A stretch of DNA of 64,000 nt from Paenibacillus pini JCM 16418 (GCF_000576305.1 NZ_BAVZ01000015.1:1-64000); one strand, 5' to 3'. Shown: positions 1 to 12,092, numbered from the stretch's first letter. Notes: generated by a model not told the origin, from the sequence alone. Translations and numbers: made by a program.

Positions 1-2
1 TC

Positions 3-875
<873 letters not shown>

Positions 876-911
876 TTGAGAAGAACAGTTTAAAAATGAT
901 GTTCAGGGAAT

Positions 912-943
912 GGCTTGTCAAACGACAAGCTGTTCTTTTTTTG
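912..943 (+). terminator. Intrinsic terminator of the collagen-like gene
   Basis: GCTTGTC (913-919) and GACAAGC (924-930) form a stem with loop AAAC and are followed by a T-rich tract ending in seven T. Confidence 0.85.
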
Positions 944-1034
944 TTCTCAATGACAACTTTTTACTGTATTCTTACGTCAGATAGATAAGAGGAAAATTTT
1001 TCTTCATTAGGTAAAATAAGAGGAGGACAGTAAC

Positions 1035-4000
1035 GTGCGCAAATTAGGGTTAATGCTAGTAGCTATCGTATTTTTCATTTCATTATCAATACAAACTCAG
1101 GTTCAGGCTGCTGCAAAACCAATCAGTATTTACATTGACGGGGAGAAATTGTATCCGTCTCAGGCTCCAATTTTGGTAAAGGGTAGTACGATGCTGCCCT
1201 TACGAGCTATATTTGAAGCCCTAGATGCCGAGGTTCTGTGGAATCAAAAGACAAAAACTGTGACCGCAACCCGAGACAACACCACAGTCATTCTTAAAAT
1301 CGGTGCTAAAACAGCAACTGTAAACAATAAAATTGTTAGTTTACAAGTCCCTGCTCAGGTTTTAAAAGGATCCACCATGGTTCCAGTTCGATTCGTTAGC
1401 GAGGCATTGGGCGAAACGGTGAAATGGAATCAAGTGACTCAAACCGTTAACATTATTACGGTAGCAGCTTCGACTCCAGTAACTCCAGTTTCATATGTAA
1501 CAGCGCGTGTCACTGGTAAAAATGGCGATGGTCGAGATGTAGAAATCAGTTTCCAGAAATCGCAACAAGAATCGGCTGTAAAAGAATACCGCGTACTTAT
1601 GGTGAAATCAGCAAATTCCAACAGCTTTAATTTGTCACATGCACTTTCTACAGGTAATTACACTTCGATTCCGCCTAGTGGAGAGGATGCATCTATTACG
1701 TTGTCCTCACAAACGATGGATGTAAATGGCGAACTGCTTCGTTCAAATCAATCGTATGTTGCTTATATATTGATGGTTGGCAAAAGCGGTGTAAATGTAC
1801 TTTCAGGCGCTTCATCCACAATTACATTAACCGTTACGAGTTCTGTTGGCAGCGTTACTAGCGTAACAGCTTCGGATGTGAGCGACTATGGTGACGGTCG
1901 TGATTTGTCGGTTAACTTCGTCCGACCACAAAATGATACCAATACTTCCAGCTACCGTATTATGGTGGTTAAGACTAAAGATATCTCCAATTTTAATTTA
2001 AGTGCTGCTAATGCACTTTCAAGTTCCAACTATACATTGGTTAACAAAGGCACAAGTACCTCGGTAATTACAGTATTATCCTCTTCAAGTAGGGATACAT
2101 CAGGTGAATTAATTAAAAATGGTGTTCCATATACGATTTATGTATTAGCTGTGAGTAATAACAGTACCATATCATCACAGTTATCTTTAGGCTCCTCTTC
2201 TATTACATTGAATACGAATGCAGCGACAACGCCAGTCATTACTAGAGTTGACGATGTAAGTAATTATGGAGATGGCCGAGACTTGTTAGTTAACTTTAAT
2301 AAGATAACGAATGAATCCTCCATTGGTTCATATCGTATTTTTGTAGTGAAGGCTAGCAATGCTAACAACTTTACATTGTCATCAGCTAATGCAGTTTCCA
2401 GTTCATACTATACATCCGTTAGCAAAACAGGCTATAACATTAGCCAAGTATTGTCTTCAGGAGCACGTGATGTAGACGGTTCACTTATTGCTAACGGAAT
2501 CAGCTACCGCGTATTCGTAATGGCAGTGAGTAATAATAGTTCGAGCAACACGCTCTCTGCAGCATCTTCAACGGTTGTCTTATCGGGTAACGGCAAAGTA
2601 ACTGCTGCGACAAATGTGAGTGTTAATGACGTGGCGGATAACAACGATGGACGTGATCTTCAAGTTTCCTTTACACGCGCAAGTGACGAAAGCAATCTGA
2701 ACCAATACCGCATCATGGTAGTTAAAGCCTCTAACGCTAGCTATTTTACACTTTCAACTGCTAATGCGGTTTCTAGCTATAACTACACTTCAGTGTATCG
2801 AACAGGCTACAATATTAATCAGGTGTTATCCAGTTCTGCAAGGGATGTGGATGGCGATCTAATTCGAAACGGTACTAGTTACCGAGTGTTCATCCTATCT
2901 GTAGCGAATGGAAACACAAGTGATAATGTATTATCTTCATATTCTTCATCTATCACGTTATCGAATAATTCCACTGTTGGTAAAGCAACTAATGTTCAAG
3001 TAAGTGATGTAAGTGATAAAGGTAATGGTAGTGACCTTAGAGTTTCATTTACGCGAGCGAGCGATGAAACCAATATTAATCACTATCGAATTTTTGTAGT
3101 CAAGAGTGGCAATGCAGATTACTTTACATTATCTAATGCCAATTCAACAAGCTATTACACAACAGTAACTAAATCAGGAATAAGTTCATACATTAATTTA
3201 CTACCGTATGATGCACGAGACGTAAATGGAGAATTGATTAGAAACGATGTTAGTTACAAAGTTTTTGTTCTATCTGTATCTAATTCAAGTTCCAGTAATA
3301 ATGTACTTTCCACATATTCTTCCGCAATTGTGCTCAGTAATAATACTACGACTGAGGTAGTTACAGGAGTTAAGGCTGAAGATATTGCGGATAATGGCAA
3401 CGGTAGTGATCTTAAAGTGAGTTTTAACAAGCCAAGTAATGAGACGATTATAAAAGAATACCGTATATTAGTTTCGCTTCCTAGTGTCAAATTAGACGAG
3501 AAAGCCGCAAGCAAAATTGAGAATTATACTTTCGTAGCTAAGGGGTCTAGTTCAAAGGTATTGCCTGAAACTGCTACGGATATATATGGGTCACCAATCA
3601 AAAACGGCAATTATAATGTGTATGTACTGTCGGTTGGTACAAATGAATCAAATGCACTTTCAACAGGTAGCTTAGTTACACTTGCAAATAATAGTAAAGT
3701 GAATGCAGTTACGAATATCGCAGCAAAAGATGTTGCTGATTCTCATAATGCTGGTGATATTGAAGTTTCATTCAAAGTACCATCAGATGAGAAAAATATT
3801 ATTGGGTACCGTATCTTTGTTGTAAAATACACCAGTGTACCGAATTTTGATCTTGCAAAAGCAAGTTCTAGTCAGTCTGGAAGGTTCTACCCCGTTGGAA
3901 AGGGAGACTTTAATTCCACATTAGATCCAACGCTCCTTGATTCTGATGGTGAAAAAATAATTGAAAAGTTTGATTACTATATTAAAGTTCTCTCGGTATC

Positions 4001-4462
4001 CAACGAAGCATCGGGGAATAACTTATCAGCTGGAGCATATCTAATTAATTTAGAGGATAAATCGGTTACAACGCCCGTTGAAATGGTAACTAATGTAATA
4101 GCTATGCTCAATACAGATGGAGACAAACCATCAGTTAATGTTAGTTTTTCAGCAAATGATAATAGTGTGACCATGTGGTCTTTGTACTTTCAGGCAAGAA
4201 TGCTTTATTAAATTTATCTGAAGCAAATAATCTTATTAGTAATGGAAAAGGAAAGCGTGAATCTCATGGAGTTGATTTTTCTAGGGTCAGCCAAGATATT
4301 GATGGGGCCTCTGTGGTGATTACAAAGGATTATACGGTGTATATTCTATCCGTAGCTTCTAAATCTCAGTACACTAATTCCCTATCTCAACCTGCAATAG
4401 CTGCAATCAACAATTCCAATGCGTCTGCTGAAGATTCCAACGGATTGGGTACTAATCTTTAG
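1035..4462 (+). CDS. Secreted surface protein: copper-amine-oxidase-N stalk domain plus eight ~115-residue repeats (frameshifted)
   Basis: GTG start preceded by AGGAGGAC. Residues 1-26 are a signal peptide ending in VQA-A. Residues ~30-143 hold two halves of the copper amine oxidase N-terminal 'stalk' domain (STMLPLRAIFEAL and STMVPVRFVSEAL), common in Paenibacillus wall proteins; no oxidase catalytic domain is present. Eight related repeats follow, each with a D-x-x-DxGDGRDL-like start, a YRIFVVK strand, a RDVDG-like turn and a YxVFVLSVSN strand. In the eighth repeat the frame is lost near 4172-4177 and resumes at 4175 in another frame with the expected VVFVLSGKN strand; one added G restores one protein of 1142 residues. 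Probably a cell-surface adhesin-like or structural protein; ligand unknown. Confidence 0.82.
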
Positions 4463-4489
4463 CCAAAAAATAATTAACAGGCATCATTC

Positions 4490-4523
4490 AACCAGCCACG
4501 GCATATACGATGGCTGGTTTTTT
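4490..4523 (+). terminator. Intrinsic terminator
   Basis: AACCAGCCA pairs with TGGCTGGTT across a 12-base loop, followed by a T tract; it ends the stalk-domain gene. Confidence 0.85.
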
Positions 4524-4592
4524 CATTCCCATGTGGTATAAGATGCTATTCTACGGCTCATCCTTAGAATAAAGTCTAAGGAGTGTGACGAC

Positions 4593-5006
4593 ATGATTAA
4601 TTTGGAATCAAGACTTGAGAACATCGAAGATCAGTTCATTAACATTGACGAATATTTGTGCAAGCACAATTTCACATTGGCTGGAAACTGGGATTATAAG
4701 CATGGTTATATGGATAAACGTTTGGATGAGGAGAGAATGGTCTGGTTACGAATTCCATTCCATGTCACTAAAGGGAGTTTAGATGGGGAATGCGGAGGAT
4801 GTAAAGCTACGGTAAAATTAGGACGTCCTTTCGTATTTAAATACATTTATAATACGGGAACTGACAAGCATGCAGCTCCGCATTTACTTGGGGCATTGTT
4901 TGATCAATTCCAGCCTCCATTGGATGATGATGCTCCATTGGATGATATGTGGGTACAGCATGCACGTGGTGTATTGCGCGAAGTTGAAATGGGCTATATG
5001 GATTAG
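4593..5006 (+). CDS. yugN: YugN-like family protein
   Basis: 137 residues with an ATG start preceded by AAGGAG. The NWDYKHGYMDKRL segment, the LRIPFHVTKG strand, the AVKLGRP-like stretch and the acidic LREVEMG end match the overall plan of the YugN-like family known from Bacillus. Function is not established. It is a likely cytoplasmic monocistronic gene, bounded by terminators on both sides. Two cysteines (GECGGC) in the middle are unlike what I recall of B. subtilis YugN and could bind metal; that is only an inference. Confidence 0.75.
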   Translation: MINLESRLENIEDQFINIDEYLCKHNFTLAGNWDYKHGYMDKRLDEERMVWLRIPFHVTKGSLDGECGGCKATVKLGRPFVFKYIYNTGTDKHAAPHLLGALFDQFQPPLDDDAPLDDMWVQHARGVLREVEMGYMD

Positions 5007-5030
5007 ATGTAATGAAACATACACTCACCC

Positions 5031-5066
5031 AAGAGCATTCCGTTATGACGGAATGCTCTTTTTTGT
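5031..5066 (+). terminator. Intrinsic terminator
   Basis: AAGAGCATTCCG pairs with CGGAATGCTCTT around a short loop and continues into a T tract. Confidence 0.9.
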
Positions 5067-5143
5067 TGCCCGCCCTGCGACTATTTTAGCTACAATGGAA
5101 GAACGAGTAGCAAAGAGAACGCAAAGAAGGGAGGCTTGCTCAC

Positions 5144-5605
5144 ATGGAGCAACCAGAAATTTCGGAACAGCTCTTTAAGCTATTGAACGGCGAGCAGCTT
5201 GAGAATAAGCAGCATGAAGCGATGATGTTACTTAGCGTTACAGAGGATCACTGGCCCCATACGGCGATGATTAGTGTGGGTGAGATTATAGCCCTAAGTA
5301 GAACAAAGCTGCGTCTGGCGATGTGGCCGAATACAACGACGACAGGTAATCTGATTCGTACGGAAAAGGCTACACTTGTACTTTTTTATGAAGGAATAGC
5401 TCATTATGTGCGTTTGTCTTTACGAAGATTACCTTTACTTGCAGATTCCTTGCATACAAGGGAACGTTTTGAGGCAGAGGTAGTGTCTGCTAGGGAAGAC
5501 GTGGCTAAGTACGCCGATATCACATCGGGTGTGCAGGTACAGTTGAAGGACAACGAGGCGGTCATACAGCGATGGAATGAGACACTTGCGGAACTAAAGA
5601 TGTAA
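5144..5605 (+). CDS. Pyridoxamine 5'-phosphate oxidase-like split-barrel protein
   Basis: 153 residues with an ATG start after AAGGGAGG. The pattern (HWPHTAMISVGEIIAL, then a LRLAMWPNTTTTGNLIRTEKATLVLF strand-turn-strand) resembles the FMN-binding split barrel of pyridoxamine-phosphate-oxidase-like and general stress proteins. These usually bind flavin or F420 and act in the cytoplasm; the substrate here cannot be told. No conserved partner is adjacent; the drug exporter starts 160 bases downstream with its own ribosome binding site. Confidence 0.6.
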   Translation: MEQPEISEQLFKLLNGEQLENKQHEAMMLLSVTEDHWPHTAMISVGEIIALSRTKLRLAMWPNTTTTGNLIRTEKATLVLFYEGIAHYVRLSLRRLPLLADSLHTRERFEAEVVSAREDVAKYADITSGVQVQLKDNEAVIQRWNETLAELKM

Positions 5606-5764
5606 GAAGTATATGATTCGCAGTCTAGCGAGGGAATGGTTAACGCGCATTCATCCAGTATTTTTTGATGGCCTTGGAGCAAATAGATGTGTTAATGTTT
5701 TTTTAGAGAGAGATAAGAGACATGGTGTATTTAGGTTACGTGGAGGGGAAGGTCTGTAACAACA

Positions 5765-7038
5765 ATGAATAGAAAAAAACAAGAGAATCAACAACTGCAA
5801 GCTTCGCAGTCTACGATTGGCGATAAGCCAAGCACAAGCCGCTTATGGATGATTATTATTTTAGGAGCGCTGTCCGCGTTTGGGCCATTGTCGCTCGATA
5901 TGTATTTGCCAGCACTACCGGATATGACGACAACGTTCCTTACGACAACGTCGCTCACCCAGCTCAGCTTGACGTCCTGCTTAATTGGTCTTGCTGTGGG
6001 TCAGTTATTTGCAGGTCCTCTTAGTGATGTAAAAGGGCGGCGGATACCACTCTTAATCGGGATGCTATTGTATGGTGTAGCTCAATGATATGTGCATTCA
6101 GTCCATCCATTGAAATGCTAATCGTGATGCGTTTCATCCAAGGGCTTGCCGGATCGGCAGGCATTGTTATTTCCAGAGCGATTGTTCGGGATATGTATTC
6201 AGGCACGCAGCTAACTCAATTTTTCTCCATGCTCATGCTGGTGAATGGAGCAGCTCCTATTCTGTCGCCACTTTTTGGAGGGCAGCTCCTACGATTTACA
6301 TCGTGGCGCGGGGTATTTGTTGTTCTTACGGTTATTGGAGTGCTGATGCTTCTAGCTGTTTTGTATGGTTTAAAAGAAACACTTCCAGTGAACCGCCGCT
6401 CCAAAGGCGGCATTGTAAACACACTCTCCACCTTTGGTGAATTGCTGCGTGATCGTAAATTTATGGGAATCGCCTTATGCCAAGGCTTCGTGTCAGCAGG
6501 TATGTTCGCATATATATCCGGTTCACCCTTTGTGTTGCAGGATATCTTCAAAGTTTCACCACAGGCATTTAGTTTAATTTTTGCAGTGAATGGTATCGGG
6601 ATCATTATCGCAGGCCAGGTCACAGGGCAATTAGCGCCGCGGCTAGGTGAGAGAAAGCTATTTATTTCAGGTATTCTGCTTGCTACCCTGGGAGGTCTGT
6701 CATTGCTAGCTATGATTATGACTGGAGCAGGGCTATATGCAACGCTGATTCCTTTATTCTTTGTTGTGTCTAGTGTAGGTATCGTGGGTGCGAGCGGATC
6801 ATCGCTTGCGTTGCAAGATTATGGCCACTCGGCTGGTAGTGCCTCAGCACTTCTAGGCTTGATGTCTTACATCTTTGGAGGCATTGTAAGCCCGTTAGTA
6901 GGGCTTCAAGGTAGTGGTACGGCTCTCCCAATGGGTATTATTATTGCGGGTGCAGAAGTATGTGCAGTACTGTGCTACATGTTACTCGTTCGAGGAACAA
7001 AGAGTACACTGAAAACGCGCGTTTCAGTAAAGCTGTAG
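5765..7038 (+). CDS. Bcr/CflA-type multidrug efflux MFS transporter (frameshifted)
   Basis: ATG start after GGAGGGG. The first 107 residues contain the Bcr/CflA hallmark FGPLSLDMYLPALP in TM1 and the loop motif GPLSDVKGRRIPLL. The frame then stops (TGA 6086-6088) and continues one frame over with FIQGLAGSAGIVISRAIVRD and the remaining membrane helices. One T added to GCTCA near 6081-6084 gives GVASMICAFSP and one 424-residue, twelve-helix exporter, the usual family length. It should be a proton-driven inner-membrane drug exporter. The broken frame leaves an ATGA overlap, so two coupled half-proteins are formally possible, but a sequence error or null allele is simpler. Confidence 0.85.
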
Positions 7039-7103
7039 GATGTAACGAAAGAAGATTGGTAAATGACGTTGGTCATCTCCTATAAAGCCTTATTTAAAAG
7101 TCT

Positions 7104-7146
7104 GCAAAGAACCCCTAACCATTAATTTGGTTAGGGGTTCTTTGCA
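7104..7146. terminator. Bidirectional intrinsic terminator between convergent genes
   Basis: A long near-perfect inverted repeat (GAACCCCTAACC / GGTTAGGGGTTC) extends to GCAAA and TTTGC, giving T-rich ends on both strands. It serves the exporter (+) and the sugar operon (-). Confidence 0.88.
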
Positions 7147-7162
7147 TCATTATAATATAAGA

Positions 7163-8494
7163 TTAGTTCACTTCGTTAGCAGGTGATTTTTCGAAAAATT
7201 GCGGTAAGTATTCTTTATTTGCTTCCAGCATATCGTCCAGCATTTGGATGGCTACTTCCACAGAAGGAACGAGCGGGTGATGTGCCATAGCTTGGATAGC
7301 AAGACCGCGGTCGCCCGTTACAGCAGCGTCGATAGCAAGTTGCTCGTAAGTCTTCACAGCATGCATAAGTCCTACAGCTGAGCGTGGAATTTTAGTCAAA
7401 GGGAGCGGCAATGGGCCGTTCTTAGTAACCACGCAGTTTACTTCAATACTGGCGTCATCTGGTAAGAAATCAATCGTCCCCTTGTTTGCGACATTCAACG
7501 TTTGGATATCGTTCGTGCCGTTATGAAGGGAGCGCATGAGATTAATAGCAGCTTCTGAATAAAAAGCTCCACCGCGTTGCTCTAATTGTTTTGGTTTGTC
7601 TTTCAATTCTGGGTCATTATAGAGTTCGAATAACTCCGCTTCTACACGTTTTACGACTTCGGCACGATTGCCCCCTGTTTTAACAGAATCAAGCTGCTCT
7701 TCCAGCATGGCATCTGTCATATAGAAGTACTTCAAGTAATAAGAAGGGATTGCACCAAGGGATTTCAAGAATTCCGGATCCCATTCACGGGCAGGTACAT
7801 TTGTGGCACTATAGCCTGTTGTATCTGCGAGCATTTCATCCAGTTTATCTTCGCCTTCAACATCAACGCGTGTAATCCAGTGCAGATGGTTCAAACCAAC
7901 GAATTCTGCATAAATACGGTCCGGTTCTACGTTATATTTAGCAGATGTTTGTTTAATCAAGCCGATAGGTGCGTTGCACAGCCCAATGCTGCGAACATTG
8001 GAATATTTCAATATAGCTTCTGTCACCATGCCGGCAGGGTTGGTGAAGTTTAGCAGCCAAGCATTCGGAGCAAGCTCTTCAATGTCACGGCACACGTCGA
8101 GAAGCACAGGAATGGTACGTAATGCCTTCATCATGCCGCCAGGTCCAGTTGTTTCTTGACCAATAACGCCATATTTCAGTGGAATAGATTCATCACGGCC
8201 ACGAGCATCTAGCATACCTACGCGCATCTGTGTGCTAACAAAATCGGCCCCGGCAATCGCTTTGCGGCGATCCGTCGTTAAATGTACTTCAATCGGAAGG
8301 CCAGACTTTTCAACCATACGTTTAGCAAGGTTACCCACAATATTCAGCTTGTGCAGACCAGCATCAATATCAACTAGCCAAAGCTCGCGAACGGGAAGCT
8401 CATTATAGTAACGAATAAATCCTTCAACCAATTCAGGAGTATAAGAAGATCCTCCACCAATTACAGCAATTTTCAATCCTTGTGCGTTTGCCAT
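7163..8494 (-). CDS. GH4 6-phospho-glycosidase (6-phospho-beta-glucosidase-like)
   Basis: About 443 residues. I chose the ATG at 8494, which lies 9 bases after AGGAT; a GTG at 8503 is also in frame. The N-terminus has the NAD-binding loop IGGGSSYTPELVEGF. LCNAPIG near residue 173 gives the Cys-Asn pair, and GLNHLHW near 200 gives the catalytic His. GH4 enzymes use NAD+ and Mn2+ in a redox elimination mechanism to split 6-phosphorylated disaccharides. The ELPVRELWLVDI segment and GLNHLHW favour 6-phospho-beta-glucosidase (CelF/LicH) over 6-phospho-alpha-glucosidase. It is the last gene of the sugar operon, 12 bases after the kinase stop. Confidence 0.88.
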   Translation of the reverse strand: MANAQGLKIAVIGGGSSYTPELVEGFIRYYNELPVRELWLVDIDAGLHKLNIVGNLAKRMVEKSGLPIEVHLTTDRRKAIAGADFVSTQMRVGMLDARGRDESIPLKYGVIGQETTGPGGMMKALRTIPVLLDVCRDIEELAPNAWLLNFTNPAGMVTEAILKYSNVRSIGLCNAPIGLIKQTSAKYNVEPDRIYAEFVGLNHLHWITRVDVEGEDKLDEMLADTTGYSATNVPAREWDPEFLKSLGAIPSYYLKYFYMTDAMLEEQLDSVKTGGNRAEVVKRVEAELFELYNDPELKDKPKQLEQRGGAFYSEAAINLMRSLHNGTNDIQTLNVANKGTIDFLPDDASIEVNCVVTKNGPLPLPLTKIPRSAVGLMHAVKTYEQLAIDAAVTGDRGLAIQAMAHHPLVPSVEVAIQMLDDMLEANKEYLPQFFEKSPANEVN

Positions 8495-8506
8495 GGTTTC
8501 CACATC

Positions 8507-9495
8507 CTATCGTGTAGTTTGTTTAATTTGGTCGTATTCTTGATACGACCGCATTCTTTCATATGTTTCTGTCGATATGGTTAAGCCGTCTTCTTCCATT
8601 GCGGACCAGACTGCACCAACAACCGGTTCAGTTGAGAGAGTCACAATAGAGGCGAGCGGAGCCGCTACCTTAACAGCTTGCTCAATCGGGCCGCGAATCC
8701 AGCCACGGTCTCCTCGGGTTAGTAGACTTCCTGCGAGTACAACGTCAAACGTATCGTTCTCCATACCAACCTATGCACGACGGCAGAAGCTGATTTACCT
8801 AGTTCTTCGCCTTGGTGACGTAAAATTTCCAATGCTACAGCATCATTTAACGCTGCAGCTTCAAATAATAGCTTAGCAGCATGAACGGGCACACTGCGGC
8901 CATGATCCTGGAAATCGTTAAACAGAGTCTCCACATCCTTATAACCAAGCATATCGAGCAGTAGACCCGTTAGAAGGGTTGGCTGTTCTCGTCCGTCCCA
9001 AGCACGGATCACCGAGCGGAATACTTCAATGTTCAGTGCACCGCCACCCCCAAAGTCGCCATACATATAATCAAAGCCACCGCATTGATAATGTACACCT
9101 TGAGGGTTACGTCCTGCAGAATTGGTACCTGTACCACAGATAAGGGCAACCCCGTAAGAATGATTAGTTCCTGCTCGCAGACCAATGATGGTATCGCAAT
9201 TAATGCTGTAATGATTAAATCCAAGTGCACGAATCATGGGATGCAAAATTTGATAATCTGCTTCCCGGTCAGCCCCAGCAAGTCCGAAGTAAGCATGGTT
9301 TACGTCTTCCTGCCGCAAACCAGCCTGGGCAAGTGCGTCCGCTGCTGCACTGCGGATGTTATTGGCGGCTTGCGCGGCGTTAATCTGATGATTGCCATTG
9401 CCGCTTTTGCCTTTACCAAGCACGTGACCGGACTCATTAGTCAACAGCGCATATGTCTTGCTTCCTCCTCCATCAATTCCCAAGTAATAAGCCAA
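8507..9495 (-). CDS. BadF/BadG-type sugar kinase, N-acetylglucosamine-kinase-like (frameshifted)
   Basis: ATG at 9495 after AGGAGTG. The actin-like ATPase fold shows phosphate-1 GIDGGGSKT (residues 7-14), phosphate-2 GTGTNSAGR (121-129) and, after a frame break, the adenosine motif AGSLLTRGD. The break at 8766-8767 is repaired by one extra G (TTGGT to TTGGGT), giving 329 residues, normal for GlcNAc kinases of the BadF/BadG/BcrA/BcrD family. In an operon with an ABC sugar importer and a GH4 enzyme that needs 6-phosphorylated substrates, it may phosphorylate the imported disaccharide or its hydrolysis product. Substrate is inferred, not shown. Confidence 0.83.
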
Positions 9496-9538
9496 TGGTC
9501 GTCACTCCTATAATCGTCAGATATCTGTCTATCATTAC

Positions 9539-10543
9539 TTAATGATGGCTTGGTTGTTCTTTAACTGTAGACTCCCGAATAATGAGCTCTGGATCAAGCC
9601 GGAGGCTAGAACCTCGCTTCATTGTTCCATCAATGCGTTTTAGGAGCATATCTACAGCCGCCAAGCCGATTCGATCCGCGGGTTGGCGAATCGTTGTTAA
9701 ATAGGGATGAAGCTGAGAAGAAATATCCTGACCGTCATAACCAACAACAGCTACCTGTTCTGGAACACGAATCCCTTCTTCAAGCAGTGCATTTACGACA
9801 CCTAATGCGATGTAGTCGTCACCAGCAAAAACAGCTGTTGGAAGTGAGCCAGAGCTTAACCATTTTCGGCAGGATTCATAGCCAAAACTGATCTCGAACT
9901 CACCTTGTATCGTTTCAAAAGGGATAAGACCATGTTCATTTAATGCTTGCTCGAATCCACTTCGGCGCTCACGAGTACTGCGGAACATTTCATTACCGCT
10001 TAGGTGAGCAATGGAGCTATGACCCAATGCGATTAAATGCTTTGCAGCGGAGTAGCCGCCTCTATAATTATCTACAGTAACTGAAAAGGCATCATTCTCA
10101 GGTTTCTGGTTGTCAATGAGTACATAAGGAATGTTGCGCCGTTTCAACTCTACGATGTAGTTATCCTCTTCCATAGGAGAGAGTAGAATGAGCCCATCCA
10201 CACGGTCCTCTTGAATTAGATAATGACTTTCATCCGAAGCGATACCGGTTGAAACGGAAACGGCCAAAAAGTACCCATGTAGTGCCAGAACATCATTGAC
10301 CTCTTTCACAACGGCATCAAAGAAAGAATCTTGCAGTGTAGTTACAATTAAACCGATAATACCTGTTTTTCCCCGGGCTAGACTGCGAGCTGCTGCGTTG
10401 GGACGATAATCGAGCTCTTTTATAGCATTGAGTACCTTTTGTCTATTTTTCTCACGTACGGACTCAGCTCCGTTCAAGACGCGGGAGACCGTTACTACGG
10501 ACAATCCTGATTTTTTGGCTACATCAAATATACTTACTTTCAT
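9539..10543 (-). CDS. LacI-family transcriptional regulator
   Basis: 334 residues, ATG after AGGGGATT. The N-terminal helix-turn-helix FDVAKKSGLSVVTVSRVLNG and hinge RPNAAARSLARGKT are classic LacI. The rest is a periplasmic-binding-protein-like effector domain (GYDGQDISSQLHPYLTTIRQP near the end). It is the fourth gene of the sugar operon and its likely local regulator; two LacI-type palindromes lie before the first gene. Effector is presumably the imported sugar or a phosphorylated product. Confidence 0.93.
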   Translation of the reverse strand: MKVSIFDVAKKSGLSVVTVSRVLNGAESVREKNRQKVLNAIKELDYRPNAAARSLARGKTGIIGLIVTTLQDSFFDAVVKEVNDVLALHGYFLAVSVSTGIASDESHYLIQEDRVDGLILLSPMEEDNYIVELKRRNIPYVLIDNQKPENDAFSVTVDNYRGGYSAAKHLIALGHSSIAHLSGNEMFRSTRERRSGFEQALNEHGLIPFETIQGEFEISFGYESCRKWLSSGSLPTAVFAGDDYIALGVVNALLEEGIRVPEQVAVVGYDGQDISSQLHPYLTTIRQPADRIGLAAVDMLLKRIDGTMKRGSSLRLDPELIIRESTVKEQPSHH

Positions 10544-10639
10544 CTTCCAATCCCCTCGCTTTCCATTTTCCGTACATGCTTCTAACCTTAGTATACATGT
10601 AGGATGGAAAAGCTGCTAAAGCGTATTTCATGCAAGGTA

Positions 10640-10664
10640 CCGCCCCTCGCGGGGCGGTATTTTG
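10640..10664 (-). other. Strong GC hairpin between binding-protein gene and lacI
   Basis: TACCGCCCC and GGGGCGGTA form a perfect nine-pair stem with a four-base loop, directly after the binding-protein stop. There is no T run in the direction of transcription, so it looks like a 3'-end stabiliser or processing site that raises binding-protein mRNA over downstream genes. Confidence 0.6.
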
Positions 10665-10669
10665 GAGGG

Positions 10670-12047
10670 CTAGCGTTTGATGATCTCCGTGACTTTCTTT
10701 TGTATTGTTGGCATGACTTCTTCGACTGTTTTGGTGCCATTCTCGATCGGCTGCATTTCATTTATAAACATGTCATTGATTTGCGAGTAGTTTGTAATCA
10801 GATGGTTGTAAGATTCAAATCCATACTTTACGCCGCCTTCATACACTTTACGTATATCTTCAGGATCAATGCCTTGAAAATGTTTATAGTAAGCTTCAGC
10901 AGCAACAGAGTTTACTGGTGGATTACCACCACTTAGCTCAATAGATTTCTCTTGGACATCTGTCGTTACAAGATATTTAATCCATTCAAAAGCTTCTTTA
11001 GGATGCTTAGAGTCTTTTAGAATGAGCAGTGGATCAACAAACAGTGTACTGCGTACTTTATCATTACCGCCTGATGGTACAGCGGCTACACCAATTTTGA
11101 ATGGGAAATCATTTGAGCCAGCAAGGCCCCATGATCCGCCGACATACATACCAATTTTGCCTGATACAAACGGATCTCCATTCTGACCAGCTACGCTTTT
11201 ACTCCATTCTGTAGTTGGGGCAACTTTATCCTTCAGAATCAGTCCGAATTGCTTGTTGTAAGCAGCCATCACTTCTGGTGAGTCAAAGTGTGTTGCGGAT
11301 GGAACGCCGCCGTTCGTCCAAGTATCTTCGGAATAAGGCTCAGCGCCGAAGTATAGAGGTCGCATGTCGCGCTCAGACCAAGTGAAGTCTACACCGTACT
11401 GAGTTTTAGCGATATCGTCAGAAACGATCGTCATTTTCTTAGCATCTGCAACCATTTTGTCAAAAGTCCAGCTCTTATCTTCGTAATCACTTGGTGGATA
11501 AGGAATCTTCGCCTCATCAAACATATCTTTGTTGTACAGCATGAGCGTGACGTACATGTTTACTGGAATACCATACGTGCGGTCTTTTACTTTATAAATA
11601 TTCATTAAATTATCAGGAATGTTATAATCCGCTGCTTTGAAGCCAGCTTCTTTAATGAGATCCGTCATGTCTAGGAGCATGCCTTTATTATAGTATTCTG
11701 CAAACCCGCCGTAGCCGTAGTGGCTCGTGATATCGGGAGACTTATTACCAGCGATCAGCGTTTGCAGTTTACTGTCAAACTGTTCATAAGGTGCTGTTTC
11801 AACTTTTACCTTGATATTAGGATGCTTGGCTTCAAAATCAGGAATGAGCTTCGTAATAAAGGTTTTATCTTCAGAATCGATAGTGTAGTGAGTGATGGTA
11901 ACTTTGTCACCTTTGGTAGAATCATTATCATTACCTGGGGCTGACGTCTGCCGCTGACTTACCTCCGCTACAGCCTGATAACGTGAGTACGATAAACATT
12001 GCAGTGGCTAATAATAACGAACCCGTTTGCCTGTTTCTGTTCTTCAT
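10670..12047 (-). CDS. ABC sugar-binding lipoprotein, extracellular solute-binding family 1 (frameshifted)
   Basis: ATG at 12047 after GGAGG. The leader MKNRNRQTGS then a hydrophobic stretch ends in lipobox LSGC, so Cys anchors the mature protein. The frame breaks in a C4 run (11937-11940 on the plus strand). Removing one C joins KSAADVS to PGNDND and gives 458 residues, the usual size. Downstream are family-1 features such as HPNIKVKVE and YGIPVNMYVTLMLYNKDMFDEA. It captures a sugar outside the cell for the two permeases encoded just upstream. No ATPase gene is present, so a shared MsmX-type ATPase elsewhere is likely. Confidence 0.88.
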
Positions 12048-12092
12048 GTGTTTTCATTCCTCCATATCATCTCAAGTGATTGTAATACGGAA

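Noticed and set aside
6080-6090. Two translationally coupled half-transporters
   Set aside because: The ATGA overlap arises from a one-base loss inside a conserved helix; the joined protein is a standard Bcr/CflA transporter.
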